A stretch of 64,000 nucleotides of DNA from Eilatimonas milleporae (GTDB lineage Bacteria; Pseudomonadota; Alphaproteobacteria; Sphingomonadales; Kordiimonadaceae). Below the pieces are notes generated by a model, which did not search any database, was not told the DNA's origin, and saw only the letters and a list, made by a program, of their open reading frames with translations. Of this stretch, positions 37,473-49,300 are shown one piece after another. The stretch's first letter is position 1. Every line of letters starts with the position of its first letter. The DNA is taken from NCBI RefSeq assembly GCF_003688555.1, contig NZ_REFR01000016.1:1-64000 (forward strand), given 5' to 3'. The translations under genes were made by a program, and so were the position numbers.

Positions 37473-37976
37473 CTAACCTTTTGGAGTGTGGCGGCCGGTT
37501 TGCGTCCTTGCATACTCCAGAGGCAGTTCCGTGGTTTCCTTGAGCCGTTCCATGGAAAAGCTGACGCTGACGTCCGATAAATCGGCGATCTTGATCAGTT
37601 TTTTATAGATGGCATCATAACCGGCCATATCCGGCGCGACGATTTTCAACAGATAGTCCACATCCCCCGTCATGCGGTGACATTCGACGATTTCAGCGAT
37701 ATTTTGCACCCCTGCGCTGAAAGCCGTGAGCCAGGCCTCGGTGTGATGGGCAGTGCGGATTTGCACATATCCAACCAGTGGCAGCCCCAGCGTGTTCGCG
37801 TCCAGAAGGGCAACCCGTTTGCGGATGATGCCGCGGTCTTCCAGTTTCCGGATACGTTTCCAGCAGGGGGTCTGTGAAACCCCGGCGCGCTCGGCAATAT
37901 CGGCGATGGACCCTGTGGAGTCTGCTTGCAGTGCCGCCAGAATCTTCTTGTCTATGACGTCCAAATTATTCTCCAT
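37473..37976 (-). CDS. Lrp/AsnC-family transcriptional regulator
   Basis: This 167-residue regulator has the N-terminal winged helix (VIDKKILAALQADSTGSIADIAERAGVSQ, then PCWKRIRKLEDRGIIRKRVALLD). The C-terminal RAM/AsnC ligand domain follows (VGYVQIRTAHHTEAWL, then DVDYLLKIVAPDMAGYDAIY). It probably senses an amino acid. It is divergent from the DUF6356 gene at 38105, whose promoter region it shares, so that gene or the YeiH-type transporter is a plausible target. The ligand is unknown. Confidence 0.93.
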   Translation of the reverse strand: MENNLDVIDKKILAALQADSTGSIADIAERAGVSQTPCWKRIRKLEDRGIIRKRVALLDANTLGLPLVGYVQIRTAHHTEAWLTAFSAGVQNIAEIVECHRMTGDVDYLLKIVAPDMAGYDAIYKKLIKIADLSDVSVSFSMERLKETTELPLEYARTQTGRHTPKG

Positions 37977-38104
37977 TTCAGGTATTTTATAAATAAATAT
38001 TAACTTATAATAACAGAAATCGATGATGATTGGGAGGATTATGACATGGATTTGCGATATTATATCTTTCAGATTTTATGAGGTCAGTTTCCAAGGATTG
38101 ATTG

Positions 38105-38362
38105 ATGCGACATTTGTTTACAGAGCATCCGGCGACGGTCGGCGAGACGTATGGCGAGCATATGGGAAATGCTCTGTCCTTCGGGATTGAACTGATCCTG
38201 GCCGGATTTGCCTGTCTGCTGCACGGTGCTTTTCCTTTTCTGTTTGAAAAAACCGGCAGCAATGCGGTGCGGCGTCTGTATAAAAGAATGGTGACACACC
38301 GCGACAAAAGGATGTCTTCCCCCCATGCCATGGCGACCGGCAGGATTGAGGCCGCTGAATGA
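38105..38362 (+). CDS. DUF6356-like small membrane protein
   Basis: This 85-residue protein starts MRHLFTEHPATVGETYGEHM and has one clear membrane helix (SFGIELILAGFACLLHGAFPFLF), followed by a basic segment ending in the cytoplasm. The HPATVGETYGEH start is characteristic of the DUF6356 family in alphaproteobacteria. Function is unknown. ATG 38105 has AAGGA six bases before it. It is followed after 35 bases by the YeiH-type transporter and may be in one transcript with it. Confidence 0.78.
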   Translation: MRHLFTEHPATVGETYGEHMGNALSFGIELILAGFACLLHGAFPFLFEKTGSNAVRRLYKRMVTHRDKRMSSPHAMATGRIEAAE

Positions 38363-38397
38363 TCCCGGCCATCGCCTGACGGGACGCTGAGATTTTC

Positions 38398-39474
38398 ATG
38401 CGGCAGGATGCAAACGCGCCGGGCCGGCGCCACGACTTGCGCAGTGTTCTGCTGTCAGCGCGCGATGGGCTGACTCGGCTGGCGCCCGGTCTTTTTTTGA
38501 CTGCGCTGATCGCCATGGCATCGGCCTTTATCGCGGGACATCACGGCGGGCCGGTCATGCTGTATGCGTTATTGTTCGGCATGGCCTTCAATTTTCTGGC
38601 CGGAAACGAAAAATGTGCGGCCGGTATCACCTTTTCATCCCGCACATTGCTTCGTATCAGCGTGGCCTTGCTGGGGGTGCGCATCACGCTTGGTGACGTT
38701 GCCGCCCTGGGTCCCATGACGGTATTGCTGATCATCGGGGGGGTGGTTTTTACCATCGGTGCCGGTTGGGCGGTTGGGCGTGCCTTCGGTCTCAGGTCCG
38801 ATCATGCTGTCCTGTCAGCGGGGTCCGTTGCCATTTGCGGTGCCTCGGCCGCGCTGGCCATTGCTGCCGTTTTGCCACGCCATGAAAATGCCGAGCGCAA
38901 CACCATTTTGACGGTGGTGGGTGTAACCACCCTGAGCACCGCAGCCATGGTCCTGTATCCGCTGATCACCGAGACGCTGGGATTTGATGACCGCGCTGCG
39001 GGCATTTTCCTGGGCGCGACCATTCATGATGTGGCCCAGGTGGTCGGTGCCGGTTACATGATTTCCGATACGGCTGGTGAAACCGCCGCCGTTGTCAAGC
39101 TGATGCGCGTGGCCTGTCTTGTGCCGGCGGTGATGGCAATCGCCCTTGTGTTTCGGCGGGATGGACGGGGCGAAACGGACAGCGATATGGCGTGGCCGGT
39201 GAACACACCTGTGCTGCCGGCGTTTCTTGTGGGGTTTGTCATTCTGGTCCTGGCCAACAGTACCGGCATGATACCTGCGATAATCGCCGACAGTATGGGG
39301 GCAGGGTCCCGCTGGGGTCTTTTGATCGCGGTGTCTGCTTTGGGGATAAAAACATCCCTGAAGGATATTATTTTTGTTGGATTTGCGCCTGTCGCCGTTC
39401 TTGTTGTGCAGACAGTATTATTGGCGATATTTGCGTCCTGTGGCCTGTTGTTTGTCTGTTGGCTGGCAGGTTAA
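38398..39474 (+). CDS. YeiH-family (UPF0324) putative anion exporter
   Basis: This 358-residue membrane protein matches the YeiH/UPF0324 family. Signatures are YALLFGMAFNFLAGNEKCAAGI, LLRISVALLGVRITLGDV, and LSAGSVAICGASAALAIAAV, plus IFLGATIHDVAQVVGAGYM. About ten hydrophobic helices are seen. Family members are annotated as putative sulfate or sulfonate-linked exporters, but the substrate is unproven. An Lrp regulator lies just upstream in the opposite direction. The ribosome site is weak. Confidence 0.9.
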   Translation: MRQDANAPGRRHDLRSVLLSARDGLTRLAPGLFLTALIAMASAFIAGHHGGPVMLYALLFGMAFNFLAGNEKCAAGITFSSRTLLRISVALLGVRITLGDVAALGPMTVLLIIGGVVFTIGAGWAVGRAFGLRSDHAVLSAGSVAICGASAALAIAAVLPRHENAERNTILTVVGVTTLSTAAMVLYPLITETLGFDDRAAGIFLGATIHDVAQVVGAGYMISDTAGETAAVVKLMRVACLVPAVMAIALVFRRDGRGETDSDMAWPVNTPVLPAFLVGFVILVLANSTGMIPAIIADSMGAGSRWGLLIAVSALGIKTSLKDIIFVGFAPVAVLVVQTVLLAIFASCGLLFVCWLAG

Positions 39475-39519
39475 AAAAACAGGGTTTGACCTTTGCAGCC
39501 ATTAAAATCTGTGCGGTGG

Positions 39520-41468
39520 TTAAGAAACATGTAGCCGTGCATCATCTTGCAGCTTTTCAGCCGGAATGCCGCGCCCGGCCAGTGTTGTCTTCAAAGCCTT
39601 ATCTTGGCTGAGATTGAGAATGCCGTCCAAACCGTGTTCAAAGGATACGATCTGATCAACAAGGCTTCGGCGCATACTATCTGCCGGCCAGTTGCCATTG
39701 GGTATGTAAAGGTAGCTCTTCGGACGGCCATGCAATGTGCCACCGCATAGGTGAAACAAAGTAGTACCCGGCATCAGGATAAGAAAGTCACAACCGGCTG
39801 CTAGGACATGTGCTTGCTGCGATACGGCTTCGGGTATATGTGATGCCAAACTGTCGAGAAAGGGGGGATTGGGCTGACCTGTCCACCCTGATGGAACAGG
39901 ACATCATCGACAGAGGCCAACTCAGGATGTCGTTTAAAAAAATCGTTTGAAAATGCGTCGTCTATTTCCAGGATAACGCGCAGCCGTGTATCGTTGTTAT
40001 TGAGATTACGGCATAGCCGCATCAGATCCTGGGCAGTTTTGGATATACGAAGCAGTCGCAATGGTATTGTCACCGCGACACTTGGCATGTCGGTGTGCGG
40101 TAAGTAAGGCAGGATAGTCTTCTCCCGATCAACCGGCATCAGTGCTGTTGACAGGCCCGAGCGCTTTGCTGCTCGATCCGGTGCGGGAGCCCGCCGCGCC
40201 AGATGGCCTAAAGCGGGTTGCTTTTCCTGCCTATGTTTCAGAAAGCGTTCAATCCGCTTTGCCCCTATCTCTGCTGTCAGATCACTGTTGCCCACAGGCT
40301 CCGGCAGCCAGGAAATCTTAAGCTGATCGGCTTTTTTAAATAGTTCGATAGTCACCGAACTTGGGTGCTGCCATCCATCATCCGGCAAGGAAAGGAAGGT
40401 GCTGTGCACACCGGTTTTATTGGTGGCTGTCATGATAACGGCAGTTTGTGGTCGTGTAACCTGTAGGATATGGAAAAACCAGCGAGTGAAAGCGGAAGAC
40501 CGCAGTTCGAAAAACGTTTCTTCGGACATGGCGAAGACAAACCTGACAGAGTCAAGCACCGATCCTTTCACGCCGTTTGCTTCTTTTTGTAGGCGCTGTC
40601 CCGGCATCTTTGGGTCCAGACCCAGCCACCCGTCATTCGTATCGGTGAAAAGGACAGCAAAAGGTGGTGCCTCCCGGTGAATCAGTGCAGCCAGTGTGCT
40701 GTAGCGGAAAAGGTCTTTGTGTCTTTGTTCCAGCTGTCGGCGTAGTAATGGTGCCCGGCGGCTTGCCGTGGTCAGCATGCTCTCCCCACGAACTCTGTAT
40801 TCGAATCCACATAAGGCGGCACGAACGCCCCATAGATTCTGTTTCAGTGCCGAAAGCCAGAAGTCCCAGTCTTCAAAACCCTCTTTCAGTTCTTCGCAGA
40901 ACCGTAACCCGGACTTGAGCGGGCGGGTGCGTACCATGGAGCCCGCTTCGCATATATTGGCAGTCAAATGATCAAAAGCGCTGTAATGGCGGGCAGTCAC
41001 AATGGTCTGGCGTCCTTCCATTCCGGACAGGGCACCGAACCGCGTAATGTCCGGATAGGCCCAGCCCGCCTCAGGAGCAGCGTCCAGTTGCCGTACGAAT
41101 GAGGCCATGCTGCCCGGTCGCAGGCGATTGTCCGCATCCAGAAAATAGACGAATTCCAGCTTCGGGAAAGTTGCAAGTGCGATGTCGATGCCGTGATTGC
41201 GGGCTGCCGACAGACCCTGATTACGTTGAGATATCGCAATTACCCGCCCCCTGCCACGCTGTAGCAGCATATTCGCTACCGACCAGGTTTCACCATTTGG
41301 ACAGCCGTCAATCACCAAGATGACCCGGAAGTCCGGACAACCGCGTTGCTCCAGTGCCGATAACACTGCTTCGGCCATTAGCCGTGGATGGCCGAAGCAA
41401 GGCACGATAATGGCAAGACGGACACTTGCAGGTGATCTGAGGTCAGCGGTCTTGGACATCCTTCTCAT
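39520..41468 (-). pseudogene. Family-2 glycosyltransferase, frameshifted near its C-terminus
   Basis: The N-terminal 230 or so residues are a GT-A glycosyltransferase: VRLAIIVPCFGHPRLMAEAV, VILVIDGCPNGETW, NQGLSAARNHGIDIA, and FVYFLDADNRLRPG with the DxD-like DAD. A second, uncharacterised region follows. At a run of six G (39862-39867) the frame changes. The upstream frame ends in a short tail at 39801, while the other frame continues sensibly as FLDSLASHIPEAVSQQAHVLAAG to 39520. Restoring one base would give one protein of about 650 residues. The start overlaps the end of the gene at 41443-43023 by about 25 bases. The indel may be real or a sequencing error. Confidence 0.68.
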
Positions 41469-43023
41469 CCGTTTCAGGCACAAGATACCGCAGCGATCGC
41501 CACGCGGTTGCCGGCGGTGTCACTGCCCTTTCGGTAAAAGCACCGAGAAACAGGCTGTAAACACCGGCGCCAAGGCCATGGCCGGGCAGAATAAGTCTGG
41601 TCTCTGTCGTGGATTGCATGCGCCAGATACCAAAACGCATCTCTGTATCATCTTGTATGCCCGCTTCTGACGGCCAGGCTGCCACTTGAGTTTCCAGTGA
41701 TTGTAGCGCAGCCGTGCGTTCATCCGGTGTAGCCGGAACCAGAGCGGCAACCAGGGCAAGCGGTACGCCAGTATTCTCGGTCTTGATATCGACGGCAAAC
41801 AGGCCCGCGCCGCCAAGGTGACTGACGGGAATGGCCACACCGGTTAGCCTGCCCTGTACCGGGCGGATCGTCATGGCGTCCATTTTTGGATTGACGGCAA
41901 TAACGGGTGTGCCGAATGTTTTTTCCGCCACATCTTGCACTGTCTTGACCGGGATGGTGTGGATGGGGCTGCTTGCCCCCATTATGTCCAACGGTTGTAC
42001 CAGAACAGGTGGTGTGAGCGGGCCCATGGCCTGTGTATTTGGTGTGGGTAAATATTCGCCGCCAAGGCCTTTTATAATGCGCAGCGCCAGTGAGATCTTC
42101 CCGTTCCGGGTACCGAATTCGGTAGGGGTGGCCTTGGCGAGTGCAATGCGGGGCATCGCACCGCCACGCCACTTGATTGCCAGAATGACATCGCAATCCC
42201 ACGCGGCGGCATGGCTGCCGGCGAAAGGCGCCGTATTTAGTGCGGTCCAGCCGCGACTTTTGGAGTCGATATGAACACCCCCTTCCATAAGTGGGGTTTC
42301 ATCCGTCGCGTCGAGCAACCGGTAGTCCAGGTGGCAGGAATCACTGTCATTTGCCGCATTGGTCTTACCTGCATAATAAATCTCTAATCGCTGCAAGCCC
42401 AGACCGCGTGTGGGGAGTATTTGCCGAAAAGTCCAGCCGGTGTCACCACGATCAGGCATTACCACTTTTTTACCGGGCGGCAGCGCCGTTGCCAGATAGC
42501 CGTCAAGCCCGGTCAGGGCTGCAAGGGCCCGGCGTGCACGATAGCGAGCCAAGTCAGCAACCTCAATTTCGCGTCTGAGAGCGAAGGTTTGTGCTTCAAG
42601 TTCGCTGGCCCGTGCATGCCAGCGTTGGGCGGCCTTACCGCGTATTGACAGAATTTTCGCCATAAGTTCGGCATCATCGCCCGTGCGATACATAAAGAAA
42701 CCCGGTGGGTTCCCCTGACTAATGGTGTCGTAACGTGTGCGCCACGCGGTCAGAAGGTTCTGTCTTTCTTCATCGACGATGAAAAAGGCCAAGCCCACGG
42801 GTAATATGTCAACCGGTACCGGTAAAATCTTGCCGCCGTCATCACTTTCAGCGCCCTGCCAATCTGTCAGGAATTCATCTTCCGATAAGCACAGTATTGT
42901 TTCGGCACAGGCGGATAACCAAGGGCAAGCGCGCAGTATAGACCGGCTGACGATTGCTACATCAGGTTTTGAAAACAAAATATTGAAGGCTGTGAGACTG
43001 GCCGTCATTCTAGGGTCGGTCAT
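41443..43023 (-). CDS. Large hypothetical protein of a glycosyltransferase locus (DUF6212-like)
   Basis: This 526-residue protein has no signal peptide or membrane helix that I can see. Residues about 1-120 carry alternating hydrophobic segments (LPVPVDILPVGLAFFIVDEE). About 130-160 is helical with many Arg and Ala (LEAQTFALRREIEVADLARYRARRA). The rest is beta-rich, with jelly-roll-like pieces such as QRLEIYYAGKTNAANDSDSC and WDCDVILAIKWRGGAMPRIA. It resembles hypothetical proteins labelled DUF6212 that occur next to glycosyltransferases; this is from memory. AGGAAAAACG precedes ATG 43023. It overlaps the downstream glycosyltransferase start, so the two are coupled. Confidence 0.6.
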   Translation of the reverse strand: MTDPRMTASLTAFNILFSKPDVAIVSRSILRACPWLSACAETILCLSEDEFLTDWQGAESDDGGKILPVPVDILPVGLAFFIVDEERQNLLTAWRTRYDTISQGNPPGFFMYRTGDDAELMAKILSIRGKAAQRWHARASELEAQTFALRREIEVADLARYRARRALAALTGLDGYLATALPPGKKVVMPDRGDTGWTFRQILPTRGLGLQRLEIYYAGKTNAANDSDSCHLDYRLLDATDETPLMEGGVHIDSKSRGWTALNTAPFAGSHAAAWDCDVILAIKWRGGAMPRIALAKATPTEFGTRNGKISLALRIIKGLGGEYLPTPNTQAMGPLTPPVLVQPLDIMGASSPIHTIPVKTVQDVAEKTFGTPVIAVNPKMDAMTIRPVQGRLTGVAIPVSHLGGAGLFAVDIKTENTGVPLALVAALVPATPDERTAALQSLETQVAAWPSEAGIQDDTEMRFGIWRMQSTTETRLILPGHGLGAGVYSLFLGAFTERAVTPPATAWRSLRYLVPETDEKDVQDR

Positions 43024-43341
43024 CGTTTTTCCTGAATTAAAGACAGCCTTTATTTTATTGTATTATTTTTTTATTTCTTTGTTTTTTGTTTAAGGGCAAT
43101 AGCTAGAGGTGATATTTGAAATTATTAGACTATTAATTCAGAATAAAAATTTTAATAAACATAAAGTTGACATTATTGCGCTGATCATGAATTTTCGCGA
43201 TTATTCTTTTTAAAGGCGATTTAACAGCTTATGATTGCTAATTGGGTAAGTCCCATGGACCATTTTTGGGTTGAGTCGACAAGCAAACCCGAGCCCTTTT
43301 TGCCTGCCCTGTAAGCAGATTTCAAGTTCGGAGACAGTTTC
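43024..43341. other. AT-rich divergent promoter region of the RTX gene
   Basis: This 318-bp segment is far richer in A and T than its surroundings, with T-runs at 43045-43092 and A-rich parts at 43140-43170. TTGACA at 43167 could be the -35 box of the RTX gene; a matching -10 is poor. Such AT-rich leaders are common targets of nucleoid-silencing proteins in horizontally acquired surface genes. No gene is seen. Confidence 0.45.
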
Positions 43342-46300
43342 ATGAGTGGTATCCCCGATTACTCAGCGTTCGGTACTTCTGATGATGATCAGATATTCGG
43401 TACCATCGGATTTGATAGTATAAACGGCGGCGCAGGTAATGACACCATTGTGGGCGCTAACGATGGCGACATTCTGATCGGTGGGCTGTGCGACGACCTG
43501 CTGATTGGCGGGACTGACGGTATTGACGCTGACAATACCGCAACCGGCAGCCCGAACGACAGCGGCGATACCCTGATTGGCGGTGACGGCGACGACACGC
43601 TTTATGCCGATGATCCGGATTTCTCCGTTATCAATGGCGACTCCGCCAATGGAGATTTGTTGCTCGGCGGTGATGGAGCCGACAGGTTGTTCGGCAGTTC
43701 GGACGCGGACGGCGTTGCCGGCCAAACCTTCACATCCGGTTCGGGGACGGCGCTCGTTTTCGATGCCAGTGGCCTGATTACTCGCGGCGGTCTGTTCGGG
43801 GGTAATGGCAATGACGAGATCAACGCCCGTGCTGGGGCCGACATCGCCTTTGGTGGCAGCGGCAACGACACGTTCGATGGTGGTTCCGGCAATGATGTCC
43901 TGGCCGGCGAAACAGGCGACGACAGAATCTTCGGTGGTTTTGGCGACGACACACTGGCTGGCGGCGATGATAGTGACACTCTGTTTGGTGGGAGCGGCAA
44001 TGATCTCCTCTTCGGCGGTGCTGACGACGATAATATTGACGGCGGCGACGGTAATGACACTTTGTTCGGCGGGGCCGGCAACAATACGCTGGAAGGGGGT
44101 GCCGGCAGCAATCTGATCGTTGCCAGCGGGGCTTCCGATTTTATCCTTGCCAGTACGTCGTTGGACAGCCTCGTCGGCAGCAGCGGCGATGACACGATTG
44201 ACGGCAGCGCAAGTGTATCCACCACCGTCGATTATTCGAATGCGGGCAGCGGTGTCGTCATCGATCTGGGTGCCGGTATCGCCACATCGGACGGCGATGG
44301 CGGCAGCGATATTCTGATCGGGGTGGAGCGTGTAAGCGGTACTCTTTTCGCGGATTCGATCACCGGTTCTTCAGGCGACGATTTTATCTCCGGTACAGGC
44401 ACGCGGTTTGTCTCCAGTACCAGCGGCAGTGACACATTGTCCGGTCTTGCGGGTGATGACACACTTCAGGCGGATTTCGGCAATCATTTCCTTTTTGGCG
44501 GTGAGGGTAACGACGTTCTGTCCAGTGATGGCGGTTTAAACCTGCTCTCGGGCGGCAATGGGGACGACGTGTTGACCGGAGGCGTCGGCAGCGACACCCT
44601 CATGGGTGGCGCTGGCAATGACACACTCAATGGTGGTGCGGGTTTCAATGTTCTCCTTGGGGGAGAGGGCAACGACCTGTTGGTAACGGACGGCGGCTCG
44701 TTTGACAGCCTTACGGGCGGTGCGGGTGACGATACACTGGACGGCACAGCCAGCGAGCGGGCGACCGCCAATTACGCCCAGGCCGCAAGCGGCGTTACCA
44801 TCGACCTGGCGGCCGGTACTGCCAGCAATGACGGCGACGGCGGCAGCGACGTGCTGATCGGGATTGATTATGTCAGCGGATCGGCCTTCGCCGATGCGAT
44901 CGCCGGGTCGGCTAACGGCGACACCCTTTCCGGCAATGCGGGCGATGACACCATACGCGGCAATGCGGGGGATGACAGGCTTCTTGGCGGTACAGGCGCC
45001 GATGTTTTCACGGGCGGTGCAGGCAACGATACGCTGGAGGGGGGCGCTGGTATTGATGAGGTCGACTATTCCGGCATCGTTCAGGCTGAAGGGGATACTT
45101 TCGGTGTCCGTATTTCTCTGGTCAGTGGCATCACGAATGATGATGGCGAAGGCGGCACGGACACGTTGATCAGCATCGAAAACATCCGGGGCTCTTCTTA
45201 CAACGACTCCGTATTCGGTGACGCGCAGAACAATATCGTTTTCGCCGGCAATGGTAATGACTTTATCGCAGCAGGCAATGGTGATGATCAACTTTATGGT
45301 GAAGGCGGGCACGATACCCTGTGGGGCGGCATCGGTGACGACAGTCTCGTCGGCGGTGAGGGTGATGACTCCCTCCAAGGCTTTAACGGTGACGATACGC
45401 TCTTTGGCGGCACTGGCAATGACACACTCTTTGGCGGTAATGGCGACGATGTGCTCGATCTGGGGTCAAACAGCACGGATAGCTTCGAACATGGCTATGC
45501 ATTCGGTGGTGCCGGAGATGACTTACTGATCGGTACCGGCGCAGGTACGTGGTTCAGTACGTTTGACGGCGGTGCAGGCAACGATACTTTGGACGGTTCG
45601 GCTGGCGATGAAGATTGGGTTGATTACTCAAATATCGGCGAATGGCCAGGAGAAGAGCCTTTCCAATTAAATGGAAGTACAGATGGCGTCTTTGTCGACT
45701 TGGCTGCCGGTGTTGCGAATGACGACGATGAAGCCGGCAATGACATCCTGATCGATATTGAGAACGTCTGGGGATCCCTGTTTGATGATACCGTTTATGG
45801 TGATGATCAAGACAACTACTTGGACGGTGCACGTGGTAACGACTTCTTTGACGGACGCGGTGGCGACGATAAGATTTATGGCGGGCGAGACAACGACACA
45901 ATCCGCGGAGGCAATGGCGATGACACGATCGCCGGCAATGCACATAATGATCATATCAGCGGTGGCGCTGGTGATGACATAATTATTGCTGGTCCCGGCG
46001 CAGATACAGTCATTGGCGGTGATGGCAATGATACTGCAATATACAGCCGGGATCCGGGAACGTATAGTTCCGTTATCGTTGATCTTGCCGCAGGCCGTGC
46101 ACTAAGCGATGGTGTTGCACGTTTCGAAGAAACCGAATCGGTCGATATTCTGTCAGGTATTGAGAATGTCGAGATTTCCGACAGGCAGGCGAGCACGGAT
46201 GATTTCCTGTCAGGTGATGGACAGGCCAATAGGCTTTCCGCCGCGCTGGGTGACGATATCCTGCAGGGGCGCGATGGTGATGATACGCTTCTGGGCGGGG

Positions 46301-49300
46301 ATGGCAGCGATACGCTTGATGGCGGTGCTGGTGCCGACCTGTTGGCAGGTGGCGGAAATGATGACGTTTTCCTAGGCATTCAGGGGCAGGACACTCTTGA
46401 CGGCGGTGACGGCACCGACCGTCTGGTGCTGGAGGGTACCAGTACGGACTATGCGGTGACGGTCACTGGGGACGGCGCGGCGACTATTGTGGACGCTGAC
46501 GGTGCCACCTCGACCCTTTCCGGCATTGAGACGATCCAGTTCAGCGACCGCAGTGTGAGCGTCAGCGCATCCAATACGGCCCCTTCGGCGGTCGATGACA
46601 CAGCCGCGACGGATGAAGACGACAGCATCACGCTCAACCTGTTTGCCAATGACAGCGATGCCGAGGGCAATGCACTGACGCTTGTTTCCGTCAATACGAG
46701 CGGTACCAGCGGTATGGTGACCATTGTCGACGCCGAAGCCGGAACGGTCAGCTATGATCCTGCGGGCGCCTTCAACGGCCTGAGTGTCGGGCAAACTGCC
46801 AACGACACTTTCACCTATACGGTCAGTGACGGCCTGACGATCGATACGGCGACGGTGACCGTGGCGATCAGCGGGACCGGTGGTATTTCCGTCGCCTTGC
46901 AGACGATTGAGGAAAACGATCTCGGTGCCACGGTCGGGACAGTGCAGATCGGAGGACAGCCTCCGGCAGCAGGTGATGTGGTCAGTGTAGATGATAACCG
47001 TTTCGAAGTGCTGGCTGATGGGACGATCAAGCTGCTTGACACCCAGTCACTGGATTTTGAAAGCGAGGATTCCGTCGATCTCACGATCACGGTGACAAGC
47101 GGCGGTTTGTCTGAGGAAGTCGACATCACCGTGAATGTCACCGATGTGGCCGCAGGCAGCGCGCAGGACGGCTATATTACCAACGGCTTTGTCTTTGCCG
47201 ATGCGGACGGCAGCGGCACTTATACTGCGGGTGAGGATTTTGCCATTACGGATGCTGCGGGACGGTTTGAATTGCCCAGCACCGCGACGGGTGATGTGGT
47301 TCTGCTGGGTGTGCATCCCACGGGCACGGCAACGGCCGGTCAAACAGCAACCGACCTGACGACCAATCTGCCCTTTGCCGGTACATTGCGCGCGCCTGAA
47401 GGCTCAACCGTCGTTACGCCGGTGACAACGGTTATTGCGGAAATTGCCGACACAAATGGCGGCAATGTTACCGCTGCGGAAGCGGATGTGGCGGCAGCCT
47501 TCAACCTTTCGAACGGCGTGAGCCTGACCAGTTTCGATCCCATACAAGCTGCCTTGCAGGGGGATGCGGATGGGGAGGCGATTTTTGCCGTCGGCAGCCA
47601 GATATTGAACACCGTCACTCTTGCGGCCAGTGTTGCCGAAGGTGCCGGTGCGGCCGGCGACACGGAGGGCGCTGCCTTTGAGGCGATTGCCTCACAGGTG
47701 GCGACGGCGGTATCCGGGGCGTCGACAGTCGATCTGGCCGATACGACAACGGCGACATCCATCGTGACCGATACGGCAAACACCGCATCGGGCAACGATG
47801 CCACGGTTGTCGGCAATGTTTCGGCGGTGGCAAGTGACGCGGCAACCGTTATCACAGCCACCAATACCGAGGTGGCGGATGTTATCGCCGCAAGCGACGG
47901 CGCGACCTCTATTTTGGATGTGGCGCGCGTGTCCAATGTCGCCCAGGGCGATGCGTCCGCACAGTTGCAAACAGCGACCGCTGGCGGCGATGCCTCATCC
48001 GTGGCAACCAGTTTCTCGGGTGCCAATCTGGATACGGCGTTGGCAAACGCCACGGTGGGCGCGATCGAGCCGGGCAGAAGCCTGATCGGTACGGCGTCTG
48101 CCGATACGCTGACCGGCGGCGGTGGTGATGACACCATTACCGGCAGTGCCGGCAATGATATCATATCCGGTCTGTTCGGGGACGACCGGATCAGTGACGG
48201 GGAAGGCAACGATACCGTTACCGGCGGCGAGGGCAGCGATACATTTGTGGTGAACGGGGCCTCAAGCCTGACCATCACGGACTTTAATAGCGATCTCGAC
48301 ACCCTTGACCTGAGCGGTACGGCAAATGGGTTTTTGAATATTATCGACATTGTGGATGCATCGCAGACGGTCGGCAGTGATGTAATCGTAGATCTCGGCG
48401 ATGGCGAAACCCTGACGCTTACCAATACTTCCCTTGCCAGACTTGTCATGGCGGATGCGGATAATCGTATCTCTTATGAAGTCAATGCCTTACCCACGGC
48501 CAGCGATGGTACGGCCGCGGGCACGGAGGATACGGCGTTGACCCTGGGTGTGGCGGATTTCGGTTTCAGCGATACAGACACCGGCGACACACTGCGGTCG
48601 GTTGAAGTTGTCTCCGCGCCGCAGGGGCTGGCCCTGCTCGGTATCCAGGTTGCTGACGGCCAGACCATCGATGCCGGGGACATCGCGGCCGGGCGGCTTG
48701 TCTTTACACCGGTGGCCGATGCGTTTGGCAATGCCGGGACAATCAGTTTCCGTGTGAATGATGGTAGCCAAAGCTCGATATCAGCCAACACGCTGACCTT
48801 AAGTCTGGCGGCGGTCGCCGACGCAGTCAATGACAGCGCGTCAACCGATGAGAATACGGCGGTGACTGTTGATGTCCTGGCGAATGACACTTTTGAGGGT
48901 ACACCCAGCCTGACTTCCGCCAGCGTTACATCCGGCAGTGGATCCGTGGCCATCGTAGGCAATCAGATCGTGTTTACGCCGACACCCTCAAGCAGTCTGT
49001 TTACAGGGGATACGGCGGCGGCTGTTGTTTCATACGTGGTGACCAGCGGAGGTGTGACTGAAACCGCAACTCTGTCGGTTAATATCAGTGGTGTGGGCAC
49101 ACCGCCGACACCAACCCCATCCACGCCGACACCCGATCCGGTACCTGTTATCGTGACGGATGCTAGCGATGCGTCGGATGTGTTTCAAACCGGCAATGCC
49201 GCCGACCGCATTCTGGCCGGGGCCGGTGACGACCGTGTTGAAAGCGCTGGCGGTGCCGACCGTATCAATCTTGGTGACGGTAATGACTATGCCGATCTGG

